Part shown: positions 44,441 through 57,359 of the stretch, one piece after another
Position numbering within the stretch: position 1 is the first letter of the stretch
How the letters are laid out: each line of letters starts with the position of its first letter
Origin: Globodera rostochiensis
Lineage: Eukaryota > Nematoda > Chromadorea > Rhabditida > Heteroderidae
Length of the DNA stretch: 64,000 nt
Direction of reading: 5' to 3'
Assembly (NCBI GenBank): GCA_018350325.1
Contig: JAEVLN010000004.1
Coordinates: 372,001 to 436,000, forward strand
Notes under the pieces: model-generated
Told to the model about the DNA's origin: nothing
The model's database searches: none
The model's input: only the letters and a program-made list of their open reading frames with translations
Translations under genes and position numbers: made by a program

Positions 44441-44867
44441 AAATTTAAAAATCTTGGTCAATTTTTTCTTTCAAGATACAGGGTGGCCAACTAGCATTTG
44501 TCAGGGTTTTTTATTTTTGGGGGTTTCCTGATTTTCAAAAAAAAAATGGGAACGAAGTTTAAGGCTAGGTATATACTATACACGGCTCCGGTCTCGGGTT
44601 ATGCTGTAAAATAGAAATTTTTTGATAAAATGGCCATTTTTAATTAAAAATTTTGAATTTTACACAATGCCAAATCGACTATGATTTTCAACACAAGGCC
44701 AGATTTTATTTTCAGTACATTCGTGGAATATTTAAGTACGGTTTTAAATTTGTAAGTACTAGGGTCCGATTCCAAGTACGGTACTTGGCATCCAACTATG
44801 TATCGCAAATGAATGTTTACTCAATTTGTTGAGATTAGCAACCAAAATTTTAAAAATATTGAACCAA
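44441..44867. promoter_or_regulatory. Spacer between head-to-head COPG copies, presumed promoter region
   Basis: The spacer between the two inverted COPG starts must hold the promoter of at least the intact gene. It is AT-rich, with a run of short phrases around aagtacggt (44735-44790). No TATA box can be assigned with confidence. The homologous arms extend only about 40 bp above each ATG, so most of the promoter was not duplicated. Confidence 0.4.
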
Positions 44868-44917
44868 TTTTTAAATTTTTGTGAAATTTTAGAGTTCATT
44901 CAAATTCTGCCTTTAAA

Positions 44918-47900
44918 ATGCGACGCGACAAAAAAGACGATGAAGCCGCTGCTGGGAATCCCTACGACCATTTGGACAAGGCAACCGTTGTTCAGGAGGT
45001 TTTTTTTTTAAATTTCTTGCTCGATCGGAAAAAGCATAAAAATTTTTTATAGGAAATTTTTGTAATTTTTCTGGAAAATTCTTTTTACAATTTGTTGCAG
45101 ACCCGCGCGTTCAACGAGACGCCGGTGAACGCGCGCAAATGTCGTCCCATTCTGTGCAAGTTGCTGTATTTGCTGCAACACGGGGAGACCATCGGCAAAA
45201 CGGAGGCCACCGACACATTCTTTGCCATTACAAAACTTTGGCAAGCCAAGGACATGACGTTGCGCATGCTCGTCTACCTTGCCATCAAGGAGTTATGTCA
45301 GATGTCCAGCGACGTGATCATTGTCACCAGCAGGTTTCGGGCTTTTTGTTTTTGTTTTGAATTGGCCTCAATAAATGGGATTTTTGAAACAAAATTGGCT
45401 AAATTTGGCGAAAACCCAAAATAAAAACACCCATTTTTTTGGTCTTTTTTTACAGTCTGACGAAGGACATGACCGGGCGAGAGGACGTGTACCGGGCTCC
45501 TGCAATTCGCGCATTGTGCCGCATTCTGACAGACACCGGCATGCTGCAGGTGATTTGTCGGTAGATTTCAGCGAAATTTTTTTAATTTGAAAAAATGCAA
45601 AAAAAACTTCAGAGCGTGATTCCAACGAGATTCGAAAACATTCTCTGTTCGGATTTTAGTGTTTTTTTTTTAAATAGGGAATAAAATGGGATGGGATTTT
45701 CTCGGGATTGAAAAGAATGGAATTTTGTGTAAAATTACACAAAATTTAGGCCATCGAGCGCTACATGAAGCAGGCGATTGTTGACAAAACGGCGTCAGTG
45801 TCGTCCGCCGCGTTGGTCTCCTCGCTTCATTTGATGCGCAAAAGTCCGGAGGTTTGTTTATATTTTTGGATTTGTTGTTCTAACTCCAGAAAATGACGCT
45901 TATAATTTTTTTTTTCTCAAAATTTTTGATCGTTTTTCTTAGGTGGTCCGTCGATGGGCCAATGAGGTGCAGGAGGCGGTGTCCACCGACAACCACATGG
46001 TGCAGTTCCATGCACTTTCGTTGCTCGCCCAAATCCGTGCCAACGACCGGCTCGCCATACTGAAGATGGTCCAAAAGTTCAGGTTTTTGTCCATTTTTGA
46101 CATGTTCTGTGATAAAGTGACCGATTTTTTCATTCAGTTTTAACGATTTTTTGTGTAAAAATTCTTTTTAAATTAAAATTAACGACATTTTTCGTTCTAA
46201 TTCCTTCATAAATTTTGACTATCCAGTAAGTCCGGTTTGCGCTCGCCGTTGGCACTGTGCCAACTGATCCGTGTGGCGGCCAAACTCGTCGCTGCTGAGG
46301 AGGAGGAGGGCGGCGGCACGGCCGAGGCGCGCACAGCGTTTGCCTTCATCGAGAGCTGTCTGCGCAACAAGCACGAGATGGTCGTCTACGAGGCCGCCTC
46401 CGCCATTGTTCGCCTGCCACGCATCAGCAGGTAGGAGGGGGTTGAAGATGGACGGCTTGGGGAAAAGGGGGTGGGAGCAAGGGCGTAGCCAGGGGGGTTA
46501 GCCCACATTTGCGGTCCAGACATTTACACGGTCTGCTGAAAATCAGTTCATCTACGGGCCGACTTTTTCGGCCCGACATTTGCGGGCCGGACTTTTGCGG
46601 CCATAATGTGAGGGAATTTTATGCTTCTTTTTCGGGCATTTGCACGGCGGGGTTAAGCCGTTTTTTAGGCACGATTTTTTTAAATTCAATTTTTTATTTA
46701 ATATTTTTGCTATTTCAGTGGCGAATTGGCGTCCGCTGTCAGCGTCCTTCAACTCTTTCTCTCATCGCCAAAACCGGCGCTGCGTTTTGCGGCTGTCCGA
46801 ACGCTTAACAAAATTTCCATCGATTACCCGCAGGCGGTGATTTCGTGCAATGTGGACCTTGAACAGTTGATCACGGATGGAAACCGTACATACAAAATAA
46901 ATTTAGAAGAAAAAAACTCGGAAAAATTGCAGGTTCTATTGCGACCCTGGCCATCACGACACTGCTGAAGACGGGGGCCGAGGCCAGTGTGGAACGGCTG
47001 ATGAAGCAGATCGGCACCTTCGTCAGCGAGATCAGCGACGAGTTCAAGGTGGTCGGCTTGGTGGTGGTAAATAAACCCCCGGATTGAACTCGAGATTTTT
47101 GTTGGTGATCTCTTTCTGGCACTTTTTTTTTTTGTCGTCGCTTGGTTCGTCATGTTTTGGTTCTACCGAGATTCTCGATTGGTTCTCAATTCTTTACTTG
47201 GGGGGAGGGGAGAGGGAAGGATGGGTGGAAAATTTTTCATCCTTTTTTTCTTCTGCAAAAAAATTTTTTTTTTTTTTTTTGGTAAATTCCATGGTTGGGT
47301 TTGGAAACCGACTTGGACCAGGGCGGGCTTTGTTACGGGCAGGGACGTAGCCAGGGGGGGGGGGCAGGGGGGGGGAATTCCCCCCCCCCCGAAATGAAAT
47401 TTCAGAAAAAAAAAAAACAAGAGGGGGGACCCTATTGTTTTACACTTTTACAGCTTTTTGATCAATTTTCTTAACAAATTGCCATCAAAAATCAAAAAAT
47501 TTTCCCGGCGGCGCCTATCGGCACCACCGGGCCGCTCCTGGCGCTCAAATGGGAATGCCATCTGAGCGCCGCGCTCAGATGGATCAATTCCCCCCTCCGA
47601 AATTTTTTTCTAGCTACGTCCCTGGTTACGGGTAACCTAAAAAGTGTCGGGCGGGCAGATTTTTTAAAAATTTTTGTCCGGCCGGGCTTTATTCCGTCCG
47701 GGTCGAACATTTGCATGTCGTGTGCACTCGGATATTTTTTGTAATAAAAATATTTATATATATTTGATTTTCAATTTAATTGTTTTCCAAATTCCAATCC
47801 CGCAGATTGTCGTTATTGAGGCGATTCGTTCGCTGTGCCATCGCTACCCCCGCAAGCATGCCACACTGATGAACTTTTTGGCATCCATGTTGCGCGACGA

Positions 47901-50900
47901 GGGCGGCTTTGACTACAAGAAGGCCATTGTGGACACAATCATCAGCATTGTGGAGGACAACCCGAGTGCCAAAGATTTGGGCCTGTCCCATCTGTAAGTT
48001 TGCATTTGTACAAAAATTTTTTGAATTCTTTTTTTTTTGAAGAAAAATTAGCAAACTCAAAATTGCTTGCCCTTTCTTAAACTGGCGGAAAAAACAAATT
48101 TTCAGTTGCGAATTCATTGAGGACTGTGAGCACGCCGCGTTGGCCACCCGTGTGCTGCATCTGCTCGGCCGGGAAGGCCCAACAACCGCGAACCCATCCC
48201 GTTACATTCGCTTCATCTACAACCGTGTCATTCTTGAAAGCACACAGGTACGCCCGGTCGGTTGATCTGGCACGCTTTGGTTCATGGATGGCACGCCGAC
48301 CCCGAATTACCCCGACGATTTTGGGTCAATCCCCGACCCCGAAAACCCCGACGATTTTGGATTAATCCCCGACCCCGAATTACCCCGACGATTTTGGATC
48401 AATCCCCGACCCCCGAAAACCCCGACGATTTTGGATTGATCCCCGACCCCGGTATCCGACAGTACCGTCCCCGACAATCCCCAACTCCGACAATTTGTTC
48501 TTCCCCGACCTTTTAACCCCGACAAACTCCGATCCCCGACTTTTCCCTCCCCGAACATCAGGATGTGCCAATGCCAACCCTAGTTTTGAATTAAGTACAA
48601 AAAAATAAATGCATTGTTGGTTGGTCAATGATGAAAACAAAAGGCCGCTGAGACTGCAAATTACACAAAAGTCTTGGTGATGATAGCCGTTTTGAGAAGC
48701 GAAAATAACAACAAATTTCTGAGACCATTAAAAAAATGTTTTTTTTGTATTGATAGACATTTTGCTCTCTATGGCCCGGTCAAAATTGATTGGCCCGGTT
48801 CCCAGATCAAATTGTTGGGCTTTTGTCACTTTGCCAAATACGCTTTAAAAACCAAAAAAAAAATTTGTTTTTTTTTGAAGGTTCGCGCCGCCGCCGTCAC
48901 AGCGTTGGCTAAGTTCGGTGCCGAATGCGTACAGCTACGCCCGTCCGTCTTGATTCTGTTGAAGCGCTGTCTGCTGGACACTGACGATGAAGTGCGCGAC
49001 CGTGCCACCTTCTACCTGGTTGTGTTGCGCACCGAGAACCAGCAGCTCATCCTTTTGTACATCCTGGGCACGCTGAAGGTGGGGTTGTTGATTGGATCAA
49101 CGGCGAGTCGTCAATATATTTTTTTAATTTTTTAAAAGCGCAAATTTCGATGGTAATTTGTTTTCATCGATCGTGCTTCACGGGTTTCGTACTTATTCAA
49201 AATTTTGATCAAGATTTTTGATCGAGGATTTGTTTCGATACGTTTTGAAAAAGAAAGTGTTTGTTTTGGATAGGAAAAGATAGATGTACAGTGTACACTT
49301 CAAGCAAAATCTTTTTAAGATTGTTTTTAATTTTGAATTATATTTATTTTCGAATTTTTATTTTTGCATTTTTTGTCACAGGTGTCCGCCGTCGGATTGG
49401 AGCGCGCGTTGGAGCAGTACACGCATGCTGGCCAATTTGAGCAACCGTTTGATCTGAAGCAAGTGCCGCTGTCCAGTGAGCCGTTGACAGCTGTTGAGGC
49501 AGGCCCCCCCCCCCCCCCTCCCCTCCCCCAGGGATCTCAATTTGCCTTCTTTTTTGATGGCAAATGCCATAATTTTAGAAATTTGCCATATTTCCACACT
49601 TGCCATAATTTTGCCTAAAAATGCCATATTTTTGAACCCTCGATGCCATAAAAATGCCACCATATTTTTGGAGCCTGTTGCCATATTTTGTCGCAGATGA
49701 GTTGAGATTCCGCTGCCCCCCCCCGAATTTCCATGAAAACTTTTTGGTTTTCAAAATTTTTTGTTTATATTTTCAGCAGGGCAAGAAGAAAGCGACGATG
49801 CTGGACGATGCGTCGGCGGTGGCCAACAAAAAGCAGCAGGACGTGAAGAAAAAGACCACCTCTTCGCGTCAGGACGCATTTGCACGTGAGAATATATATT
49901 ATATTTTTTTTTGTTTTTTTTCTTGAATTTTGAGAAAAAACGAGAATTTTTTTTTTGTCTTGTAATGAATGGATTTTCACAACAAAAACAAAAAAAAACA
50001 GAACAATTGGCATCCATTCCGGCATTTGCCGCCTGCGGTCCGCTGTTCAAATCGTGCACCACGGTGGAACTTACTGAAACCATAACGGAGTACAACGTGT
50101 CGTGTGTGAAGCACATTTTCAACGAGGACTATGTGCTTCTGCAAGTACTGCTTGATGACAATGCGCTGCAAATAACATTAAAAAATATATTTTTTTATTG
50201 ATTAATTAATTTTGCGGAGAAAAATTTATGCTGTTAACAAATTTTTTTTCTTGGTAAATATAAATGATTCAAATAATTTTTTTAAAATTATTTTAATTTG
50301 GTGTACTAATTTTAATATTTTGTTTCAGTTTGACTGTCGTAACACATTGAATGATCAGATGTTGATGGATGTTTTTGTGGAAATTGAGTTGCAAGATGAG
50401 GATGAAGATGTGAGAATTTTTTTGTGCGTTGTAGAATTGGTTAAAACAAATTAACCGCGTTCAAGGCACCGTGGCATGTGCAAAGCGTACAACCGTTGGC
50501 ACAGTTGCCGTACGGCCAGCCGGGCACCACCTATGTGCTGTTAAAAATGCCGGAGGACGGACGCATTGCGGGCACGTTTGGCGCCAAATTGCAGTTCAAA
50601 GTGCGTTTAAAATATAGTTAAAAACAAAAATGATTTTATTAATTATAATTATTATTTATTTTTTAATCAATCTACTAATTAATATAAATAGAATTGATCA
50701 ATATTAAATGTGTTCCATTAGGTTCGTGACGTAGACCCAATAACCGGAGAACCGGAAGGCAATGATTTGTACGACGATGTGTACGCGGTTGGTTTTGGCA
50801 TAAATTTTAACAATTAAATTTTACAACAAAATTCAATTATTTTTTAATAAAAAACAAATCCAAATTATTATTTATTTTTGTGCAGTTGGAATCCGTCGAA

Positions 50901-51965
50901 GTTGGCCTTGCGGACTTCCTTTTGGCATCAGCGCCAAAGGGCTCATTTACGACCGCGTGGGAGGCGTTGGCGGAAGCTGGCGGCGGCCACGAGACGGAGG
51001 AGTCGTACGCGCTCTCCAATGTGCACACGTTGGAAGGTGTGTAAACAATTAAAATAATTACATTCCTATAATAAAGTGTAATTACCCCGGGGCAATTATT
51101 TTTCATCAACCCCCGCTCGAGAGTGGGTGATTATTAGAGAGGCGGTAATTAAAAGAGTAAACACGGGTATGTCGGCGTGTTATTTGAATTTAAGGGTTTA
51201 TTCGAATTTTTTATAGTAAAATTTGAAAATATTCAAATAAGACGAGGTAGGTTAGCTAGCTAGCTATCTCTATAAATTTGAATATCTTCACAAAATTATT
51301 TTAGTAAAATAATAGTAAATTTTGCAAAAATATGTAAACAATAAAAAAATAGAATTTAGGAAAATTCGTATAATTCTAAAAAATACGCCGACATCCGCCG
51401 TTTCCGATTTTTTTTTGTTCAGAAAATGTTTTTCAATATTGATAAATGAATTTTCACAAAATTTTTAGGATACACATATACTAAATATAATAATTCCTTT
51501 TCAGACGCTGTGTCCAAGCTGCTCAAATGCACCGCACTTTACCCCTGCGAACATTCGGACAGAGTGCCGGAAGGCAAATCGTCCCATCAGCTGTTGCTGT
51601 CGGGCATTTTCCGAGGCGGCATCGATGTGCTGTGCCGTGTCCGAGTGGTTTTGGACCAGGCGGATCAGACAGTGTCCATGAACATGATTGTCAGGTGGAA
51701 TATTGTTGCTTGCAATTTAGAGACCGGTCGAGACGAGATCTCGAAAAATCTCGACGAGATATCTCGTCTCGAATAAAACTGAGTTTTCGATATTTTTCGA
51801 GCTCCGAGATTTTTTCGAGAATTTCGTCTCGAGTCTCGCTCGAAGCTCAAGTCCGGTCTCTACTTGCAATTGTCATACTATGTTTTTTGTTGGTATTGCA
51901 ATTTTCAAATGTTAAGATCAACGGACGAAACAATCAGTCAAATGATCGGCAACATTGTGAGTTAA
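44918..51965 (+). CDS. copg-1: Coatomer subunit gamma (gamma-COP), 901 aa, 20 exons
   Basis: Gamma-COP is a core subunit of the COPI coat, which carries Golgi-to-ER and intra-Golgi vesicles. Exons: 44918-44998, 45101-45333, 45456-45549, 45750-45851, 45943-46082, 46227-46430, 46719-46885, 46933-47048, 47806-47993, 48106-48247, 48881-49078, 49382-49498, 49777-49885, 50002-50144, 50329-50409, 50466-50600, 50722-50787, 50886-51036, 51505-51694, 51917-51965. All phases agree, and the total is close to the 874 residues of human COPG1. The adaptin-like N-terminal helical repeat domain covers about residues 20-560 ([52 protein letters not shown]). A charged linker ([20 protein letters not shown]) leads to the appendage domain, about 620-901 ([50 protein letters not shown]). 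The last exon adds [15 protein letters not shown]. Intron 12 uses a GC donor (GAG|GCAGGC). Intron 13 follows a CAGCAG tandem acceptor. Introns 8 and 12 hold MITEs. Confidence 0.97.
47340..47624. mobile_element. hAT-type MITE in COPG intron 8, 285 bp
   Basis: The ends cagggacgtagccaggg and tctagctacgtccctg are flanked by the 8-bp duplication gttacggg (47332-47339 and 47625-47632). The interior matches the element at 7905-8187 over most of its length, including the long G/C runs and cattttgagcgc-type inner palindrome. Confidence 0.9.
48295..48560. repeat. cccgacgattttgg repeats in COPG intron 10
   Basis: Units like ccccgacgattttggatcaa and tccccgaccccgaa are repeated about five times between 48300 and 48450, followed by degenerate ccccgac phrases to 48560. 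Confidence 0.75.
49525..49712. mobile_element. MITE in COPG intron 12 (cagggat...ttgcc family)
   Basis: It begins ccagggatctcaatttgcc and ends gatgagttgagattccgctg in rough inverted orientation, between C-runs. Inside are repeated tgccata phrases. It resembles the elements at 57700-57860, 58730-59030 and 63037-63390. Confidence 0.6.
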
Positions 51966-54075
51966 GCAACCGTTTGCCGGATGTGACGATGAAAAAAAAA
52001 TTAATCCTGTTTTTAAAGAAAAATGTTTGTGGTGTAAAGGAACCGTTTGATTCATTTTGGTGTACCTTTTTGTTTGTTTTATAGTACATACTATTTTATG
52101 TGGTTCTATTATTATTTTTATTAATTATGACATTTGTTAATTTGATTTATATTTATTACTGGGGATCGGATTTATATGTGCTAAAATCCAAAAATGAGCT
52201 AAAAAGTGACCAAATTTAGTCAATTTATGCGTAAGAATCTTCTCAAACTCGCCAACGTTTTAAAAATAAATGCCTATTTTTCCAATTTATACCGTACTTA
52301 TTTCCAAGAATGTACTTGGAAAATGCGAATTTGGCGTGAATGTTGAAATTTTTGGAATTTTAACAAAAAGCTTACGACTTGGCATCGGCGTCTGTCGGCA
52401 CCGCCGACCCACTCCCCACAGAAGTGAAGCAAAAATTCCCCAATTGCAAAATTCCTAAATCGGAAGTTTTCGATATTTCTCCGCAATTTTCTTAAAAAAA
52501 CGTTTAAAATTATAAAAAAATTCCCGACGACGAGCCATATTTTCTCGCAGATGAGTTGGCCTCCCTGGTCTCTTTCAGCTTTTCCACTCAATCAAACAAA
52601 GAAGCTTGTCTAAAAGAAATCTTTTTTTGGCATTTTTCAAAGGCATATGATTTAGGGCAAGTTGGCAATAAATAAATGCCCTTTTCACGTCTGACTTTTT
52701 GTGCCGTGCCAAAGGCGCGCGCATTGTTTTGTGGCCAAATAAAAGGACGGCACATTTGCCTAGTGAAAGCATTCGCTTTTCAGGCGCCGCATGCAAATGC
52801 CAAATTAATTGTGAAGGTGTGGCATAAAGATCCCAATGCTACCGACACATATAATCTGATCACACTGATTCTTTGCCCTGGGGTCCCCACCAATCATTGT
52901 CGCCCATCTCTTTTATCCCAAGGAGCGGTTCCTCCCTCCTCTCAACTCTCACCTCCGTTCCCGACCCTTTTCATTCTACGCATATTGGCCGAGATGTGAA
53001 CCTTACATCCCCGCTCGATCAGGGAAGCTGTACGTCCCATTGTTGCCCCTATCTATCTCCCAGATAAAGGCTACATTATCCCGGTCCGCGTACAAAAGGG
53101 GAACCGGGAGGGGAGTCCAGAGTGAGCCAATGCCACTACTTACTACGACAGCATTTTTGTCATACAATATAATTTTGTCGACGTAAGATGTATAATGGAA
53201 ATATAATAAAATAATCGATGAGAAGGGCCAAAATCATGCCAATGCCAAATTTGGGCTTCACGCAAATGCCACAAATTTGGGCTTTACGCAAATGCCATAA
53301 ATTTGGGCTTGACGCAAATGCCATAAATTTGGGCTTTACGCAAATGCCAACCAACAATTGCCTCGCATCGCCTTCACTCTCTTCGTTTATAATGCTATTT
53401 TCTAAGGTTTATCCATCATTAAAATCACATTCTAAGCCATCGATTGAAAGTCGTATAAAAGCGGCGGACAATGCAGTAAAAGCATCATTTAAACTTTATT
53501 GTTCTTTTCTTTAGGCTTATTAGTAGGTTAAGCCCCGACCCCCAAGAAAATCCATTTTTGTGATAAAAATTTCAATTCAAACGAAATTCAGTCAAAAAAT
53601 CGATAAATCTCGAATCTCGAAAAATTTAACGAGCTTTTTCGAGATTTTAATATTGCAATTTGTTTTCAAAACTCAGAAATTGTTTGCATTTTTCATGTTC
53701 GCGCCCCCATCCCTCAAAATGTCGGGGGTCGGGGACGACCAAATTGTCGGGGTCGTGGGTTGGGGTTGAAGAAAATCTGTTGTTTTTTGGGCGTTTTTTC
53801 CGTTCCGTTTTGCAAAAGAGATTTGCGCCTATCCCTGATCAAACTCTCATAATGTTAGCGAATAACCCCGGCGGCGCAATAGGTGCCGCTCAAAAAAAAA
53901 TTGTTCAAAATTTCTGTGAAAATTTTGACAATATAAATGGAAATATTTGTCAAATAAAATATAATGTGCATTTCTTTTTTTCAGTATAAATCCATAACGC
54001 TTTTTTTAAACTTCAATTTTGTCAATTTCAACTCAAAATTTTCACAAATTTTAAACCTGCAAATCGGCAAACAAA
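51966..54075. other. Intergenic region with dispersed and tandem repeats
   Basis: The stretch 52600-52790 is a third copy of the sequence that lies upstream of the signal-peptide exons at 59363 and 63718 (cttttcacgtctgacttttt, gtgccaaaggcgcgcgcatt, tgcctagtgaaagcattcgc), but the exon itself is absent. The stretch 53241-53350 is a 27-bp tandem repeat (aatgccataaatttgggctt plus tacgcaa) of about four copies. No gene supported. Confidence 0.55.
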
Positions 54076-54951
54076 ATGCGATCCTTTGCTGTTGTGGTGA
54101 CCATTTTGGCACTATTTGCCGTTTGTAACGGCAAGTGGCCCCTTGGGGGAAAGAAAGAGAAAAAGAGATCAAAAAAAGAAGAAAAAAACGGAGATAATTC
54201 TACTTCGACCCCAAAACGATTGCAGTCGTTTGGATCTTTTAATTTTTCAAGCGATGCTTATGAGCCAGGCCCATCGTCGATGCCATTGAATGGAGGTAAA
54301 TAATTTTTTATATTTTCCTTACCGCCGGCGTGGGCACAATGTTTGGGCATTTAATCGTTTATAATTGAGCAAATAATTCAACCTAATTTTTAAATTTGCC
54401 AAAAAATGCTTTCTTTTTTTTTGTTTGAATAAATTTTTTCCTAAAATCCAATCATTGATTTCCGATCAAATCGAAGCGTGATCCATAATTTGGAGGGTTT
54501 AATTTGAATATGATTCTCCTAATTTTGTGTGTGTGCCTGTCTGATCAAATAAATATTATTCATTGATTGTTGGCATTTTAATCGTTTAGTCAAGTGCCAA
54601 TTGTTCAAACATTTTCTCTAAATTCTTTTCCTAATTGCCCCCAATCAAATCTGATCAGCTGCTCCACCACCGCCGAACAACTTTTCGTATTTGTTCCACG
54701 CACCTTCGGCAACCCCTCCGCATCGACCGGCATCACCAACAGAGCCATGGTCATATCAATCAGCTCATCCGCCGAACAACTTTTCGTATTTGTTCGATGC
54801 ACCTTCGGCAACCCCTCCGCATCGACCGGCATCACCACAAGCATCGTCACCGTATTCGTACTACAACAACAACAACAACAACAACAACAACCACCAAGAC
54901 TCACCACAGTCATCCACTAACAGTAACAGCAATTGGTGGTGGGGACAGTGA
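54076..54951 (+). CDS. Secreted asparagine/proline-rich protein, effector-like, 170 aa, two exons
   Basis: Exon 1 (54076-54295) starts MRSFAVVVTILALFAVCNGK, a signal peptide whose core ILALFAVCN is identical to that of the gene at 28166. A strongly basic segment follows (KKEKKRSKKEEKNGD). The donor AATGGAG|GTAAAT (phase 1) joins to exon 2 (54659-54951, acceptor GATCAG). Exon 2 contains two copies of a roughly 25-residue unit beginning PPNNFSYLF and continuing APSATPPHRPASP, then a run of nine asparagines, a serine/glutamine-rich segment and NWWWGQ before TGA. The second exon copies differ by only a few bases outside the spacer TEPWSYQSAH, so the duplication is recent. A 39-bp tandem repeat follows the stop. 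The function is unknown; the architecture matches the effector-like genes elsewhere in the window. Confidence 0.75.
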
Positions 54952-55082
54952 TCATCAACCAATGATTCCCGGGGGTGTGGCAGACAGTGATCATCAACCA
55001 ATGATTCCCGGGGGTGTGGCAGACAGTGATCATCAACCAATGATTCCCGGGGGTGTGGCAGACAGTGATCATCAACCAATTC
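54948..55082. repeat. 39-bp tandem repeat, about 3.5 copies
   Basis: Units of cagtgatcatcaaccaatga plus ttcccgggggtgtggcaga repeat directly after the stop codon of the preceding gene, probably in its 3' UTR. Confidence 0.9.
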
Positions 55083-55522
55083 CCACCCGTCACTCATTTG
55101 CGATCACTCCACCACTCTGTTCACAAACATTTATTTATTGTTGAAAAAAAAACTCTGATTTACTCAACTCATTTTGTTTGAAGAAGTTTCAAAAATGCAA
55201 AATTTTTTGTTTTGTTTGAGAATTCTCTGAAGCCAACCAACATTTAGGAAGGCTAAACACTGATTTTTATTTTTAAATTTCCGAAATTCTAAACTATGGG
55301 GCCAAAAGAGAAAAAACGATTTTTGGGACTTTTTCTGCAATAAATTAAACCATACTGATGAGTAGAGCCCGGATTTTTAGGGTTTAACCTTTTTTTTTTG
55401 TTGCAATAGGGTATGACGAAAGAAGCCCGGAAATAGCATTCATTTCGAAAAATTTTTGAATTAGAGCGACTTTTAGTCCCTAAAAATCCCTATTTCGCCG
55501 TTTTTGCGTTTTTAGTCCCTAT
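55083..55522. other. Spacer
   Basis: AT-rich; nothing recognised except short agtccctaaaaatccctattt phrases near 55470-55520, which are the target of the next element. Confidence 0.4.
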
Positions 55523-56560
55523 CAGTGTTTTGCTGTTCCAGCTTGGCCTGTTCTGTTCCTGTTCTGTTCCTGTTCTGTTCCTGTTCCTGTTCTGTTCCTG
55601 TTCTGTTCCTGTTCCTGTTCTGTTCTGTTCTAAGATTTCAGAACAGCACAGGAACAGGAACAGATTCAAAATCCTTGGAACAGGAACAGAACAGGAACAG
55701 AACAGGCCAAGCTAGAACAGGGTAAAAATTGAAGAATTGAACTTGATTGAGTAATATATTTGAAATTTTCCAACGACTCATTATGATCTCACGTGGGCTC
55801 AGTGGTTAAAGTGTGTTCCTTGATTCAATTTTGTCTAAGGTTCGACTTTTCCTAGTGAAATTCTTTTTTATTCTTTATATTTTACTCCCTGGTGTGGTGT
55901 AATGGTGAGTGTATGTGATGCCTGGGGCTGTGGGTTCGAACTTCGAACCCCCTACTTTGTAAATGATTTTTTTTTCTCTTTACGAACTTTGATGGAATTA
56001 AAAATATTTTAGATTTAATATTTTTTGAAGACATAAGAATTTTTTATTTGTTTCATTAAACTTAAGAAAAAAATCATAGGGGTACCCTTTTGTTTTTAAA
56101 ATCAAGACCATTTTTTTAACAATTCCATCAAAATCTTCAAAAAAGTTTGCAAATCCCTTAACAAATTAAGTCAAAAATTCAAAATTTTCTTGGCGGCGTC
56201 TATCGGCACCGCCGACCCCCCCCCCCCCCCCCCCCCCTCCTGATGTAAAGCAGAATTCTCAAAAAATTAGTCTCGAGTCTCGGGGGCAACTCTTGTTAAA
56301 GTTAGGTCTCGAGCATCACTAGGAAGTGACGAACACTTTGACCGATGAATCATCGATTAAAATTTCAGACTGAATTTCACTCGGAAAATTTTTAATTTGG
56401 AACAGTCTAAGAACAGTTTACTCTGTTCTGTTCCTGTTCTGTTCCTGTTCCTGTTCTGTTCTCGAGGTCGGAACAGAACAGGAACAGAACAGATAGGCTG
56501 TTCTAAGATTTCAGAACAGAACAGGAACAGGTTCAAAATTGTTGGAACAGCAAAACACTG
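55523..56560. mobile_element. hAT-type non-autonomous element with long subterminal repeats, 1038 bp
   Basis: The ends cagtgttttgctgttcca and ttggaacagcaaaacactg are flanked by the 8-bp duplication gtccctat (55515-55522 and 56561-56568). Subterminal regions (55540-55715 and 56405-56545) hold many tgttctgttcctgttc units and, in the other orientation, gaacaggaacag, so each end can fold on itself. The middle contains a tRNA-like stretch (55893-55965), a long C-run and a gcggcgtctatcggcaccgc motif. No transposase was found. Confidence 0.88.
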
Positions 56561-57359
56561 GTCCCTATTTTGGCACTTTTGCCCAAAATTTTAAGAAAAA
56601 AATTCAATATTTTAGGCATTTTTCCAAAAAATTTCTTAAGAAAAATGCAAAAAAAAAGGAGAAAATCTACCCCTAAAATCAAAATTTTTCTTTCCCAAAA
56701 ATGCAACCCTAAAAAAAGACTTTTTCTGGGACCAAAAATCTACCCCCAAAGATCGACATTTTCCCTAAAATTTTTTATTTGATATTTTTTATAGTTTTAA
56801 AAACAATTACAAGAAGAAAATTAATAAAGAATGTAAATTATAATGGTTTTCACGCAAAATTGACTGGATTTAGTCAGTTTTAGTACATTTTTTAATCCCT
56901 ATTTTGCCACTTTTTAGGCTTTTTATTCCCTATTTTGGGGGGTTTTTAGTAGGGTTGGACAAGAACGGGTATCCGGAACCTGAACCGGGACCGGTATCCG
57001 GGTGTCAAGGATCCGGGATATCCGGTGTCCGGGGGCTGGATCCGGGCAGGTTAAGCACCCCTAATCAATTTACAAAACAATTGGCTTTCTCAACAAAAAT
57101 TGCTCAAATTTTCTTTAAAAATTATATATTGCGCTAATTTCGAGACCACAAATAAAGCAGAATTCTCAATAAAAACTCGATCGGCAAATATCGATTTTTA
57201 TACAATTTTTATAACAAAAATATAAAAATTCTAAAAAGTTTACCAAAAATCTAAATTTTCAAAAAAAATAGTTTAAGATTTTGCAAAAAATTGCGTGAAA
57301 TTTGATTTTTTATAAAATTTTAATTATTATTTTCAAAAATTTAAAATTATCCGGTATCC

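Larger units (their letters stand above)
43460..46140. repeat. Inverted duplication of the 5' half of COPG
   Basis: The left arm (about 43460-44440) is an inverted copy of the right arm (about 44868-46140), separated by a spacer of about 430 bp. Exon sequence is almost identical and intron 2 appears identical. Intron 1 differs by one substitution and length changes in homopolymers. The left arm lacks about 290 bp around exon 4. Homology ends inside intron 5 on the outer side and about 40 bp upstream of the ATG on the inner side. Confidence 0.95.

Noticed and set aside
53218..53514. 98-codon frame over the 27-bp repeats
   Set aside because: Its first half is the tandem repeat and its second half has no recognisable feature; start context is poor.
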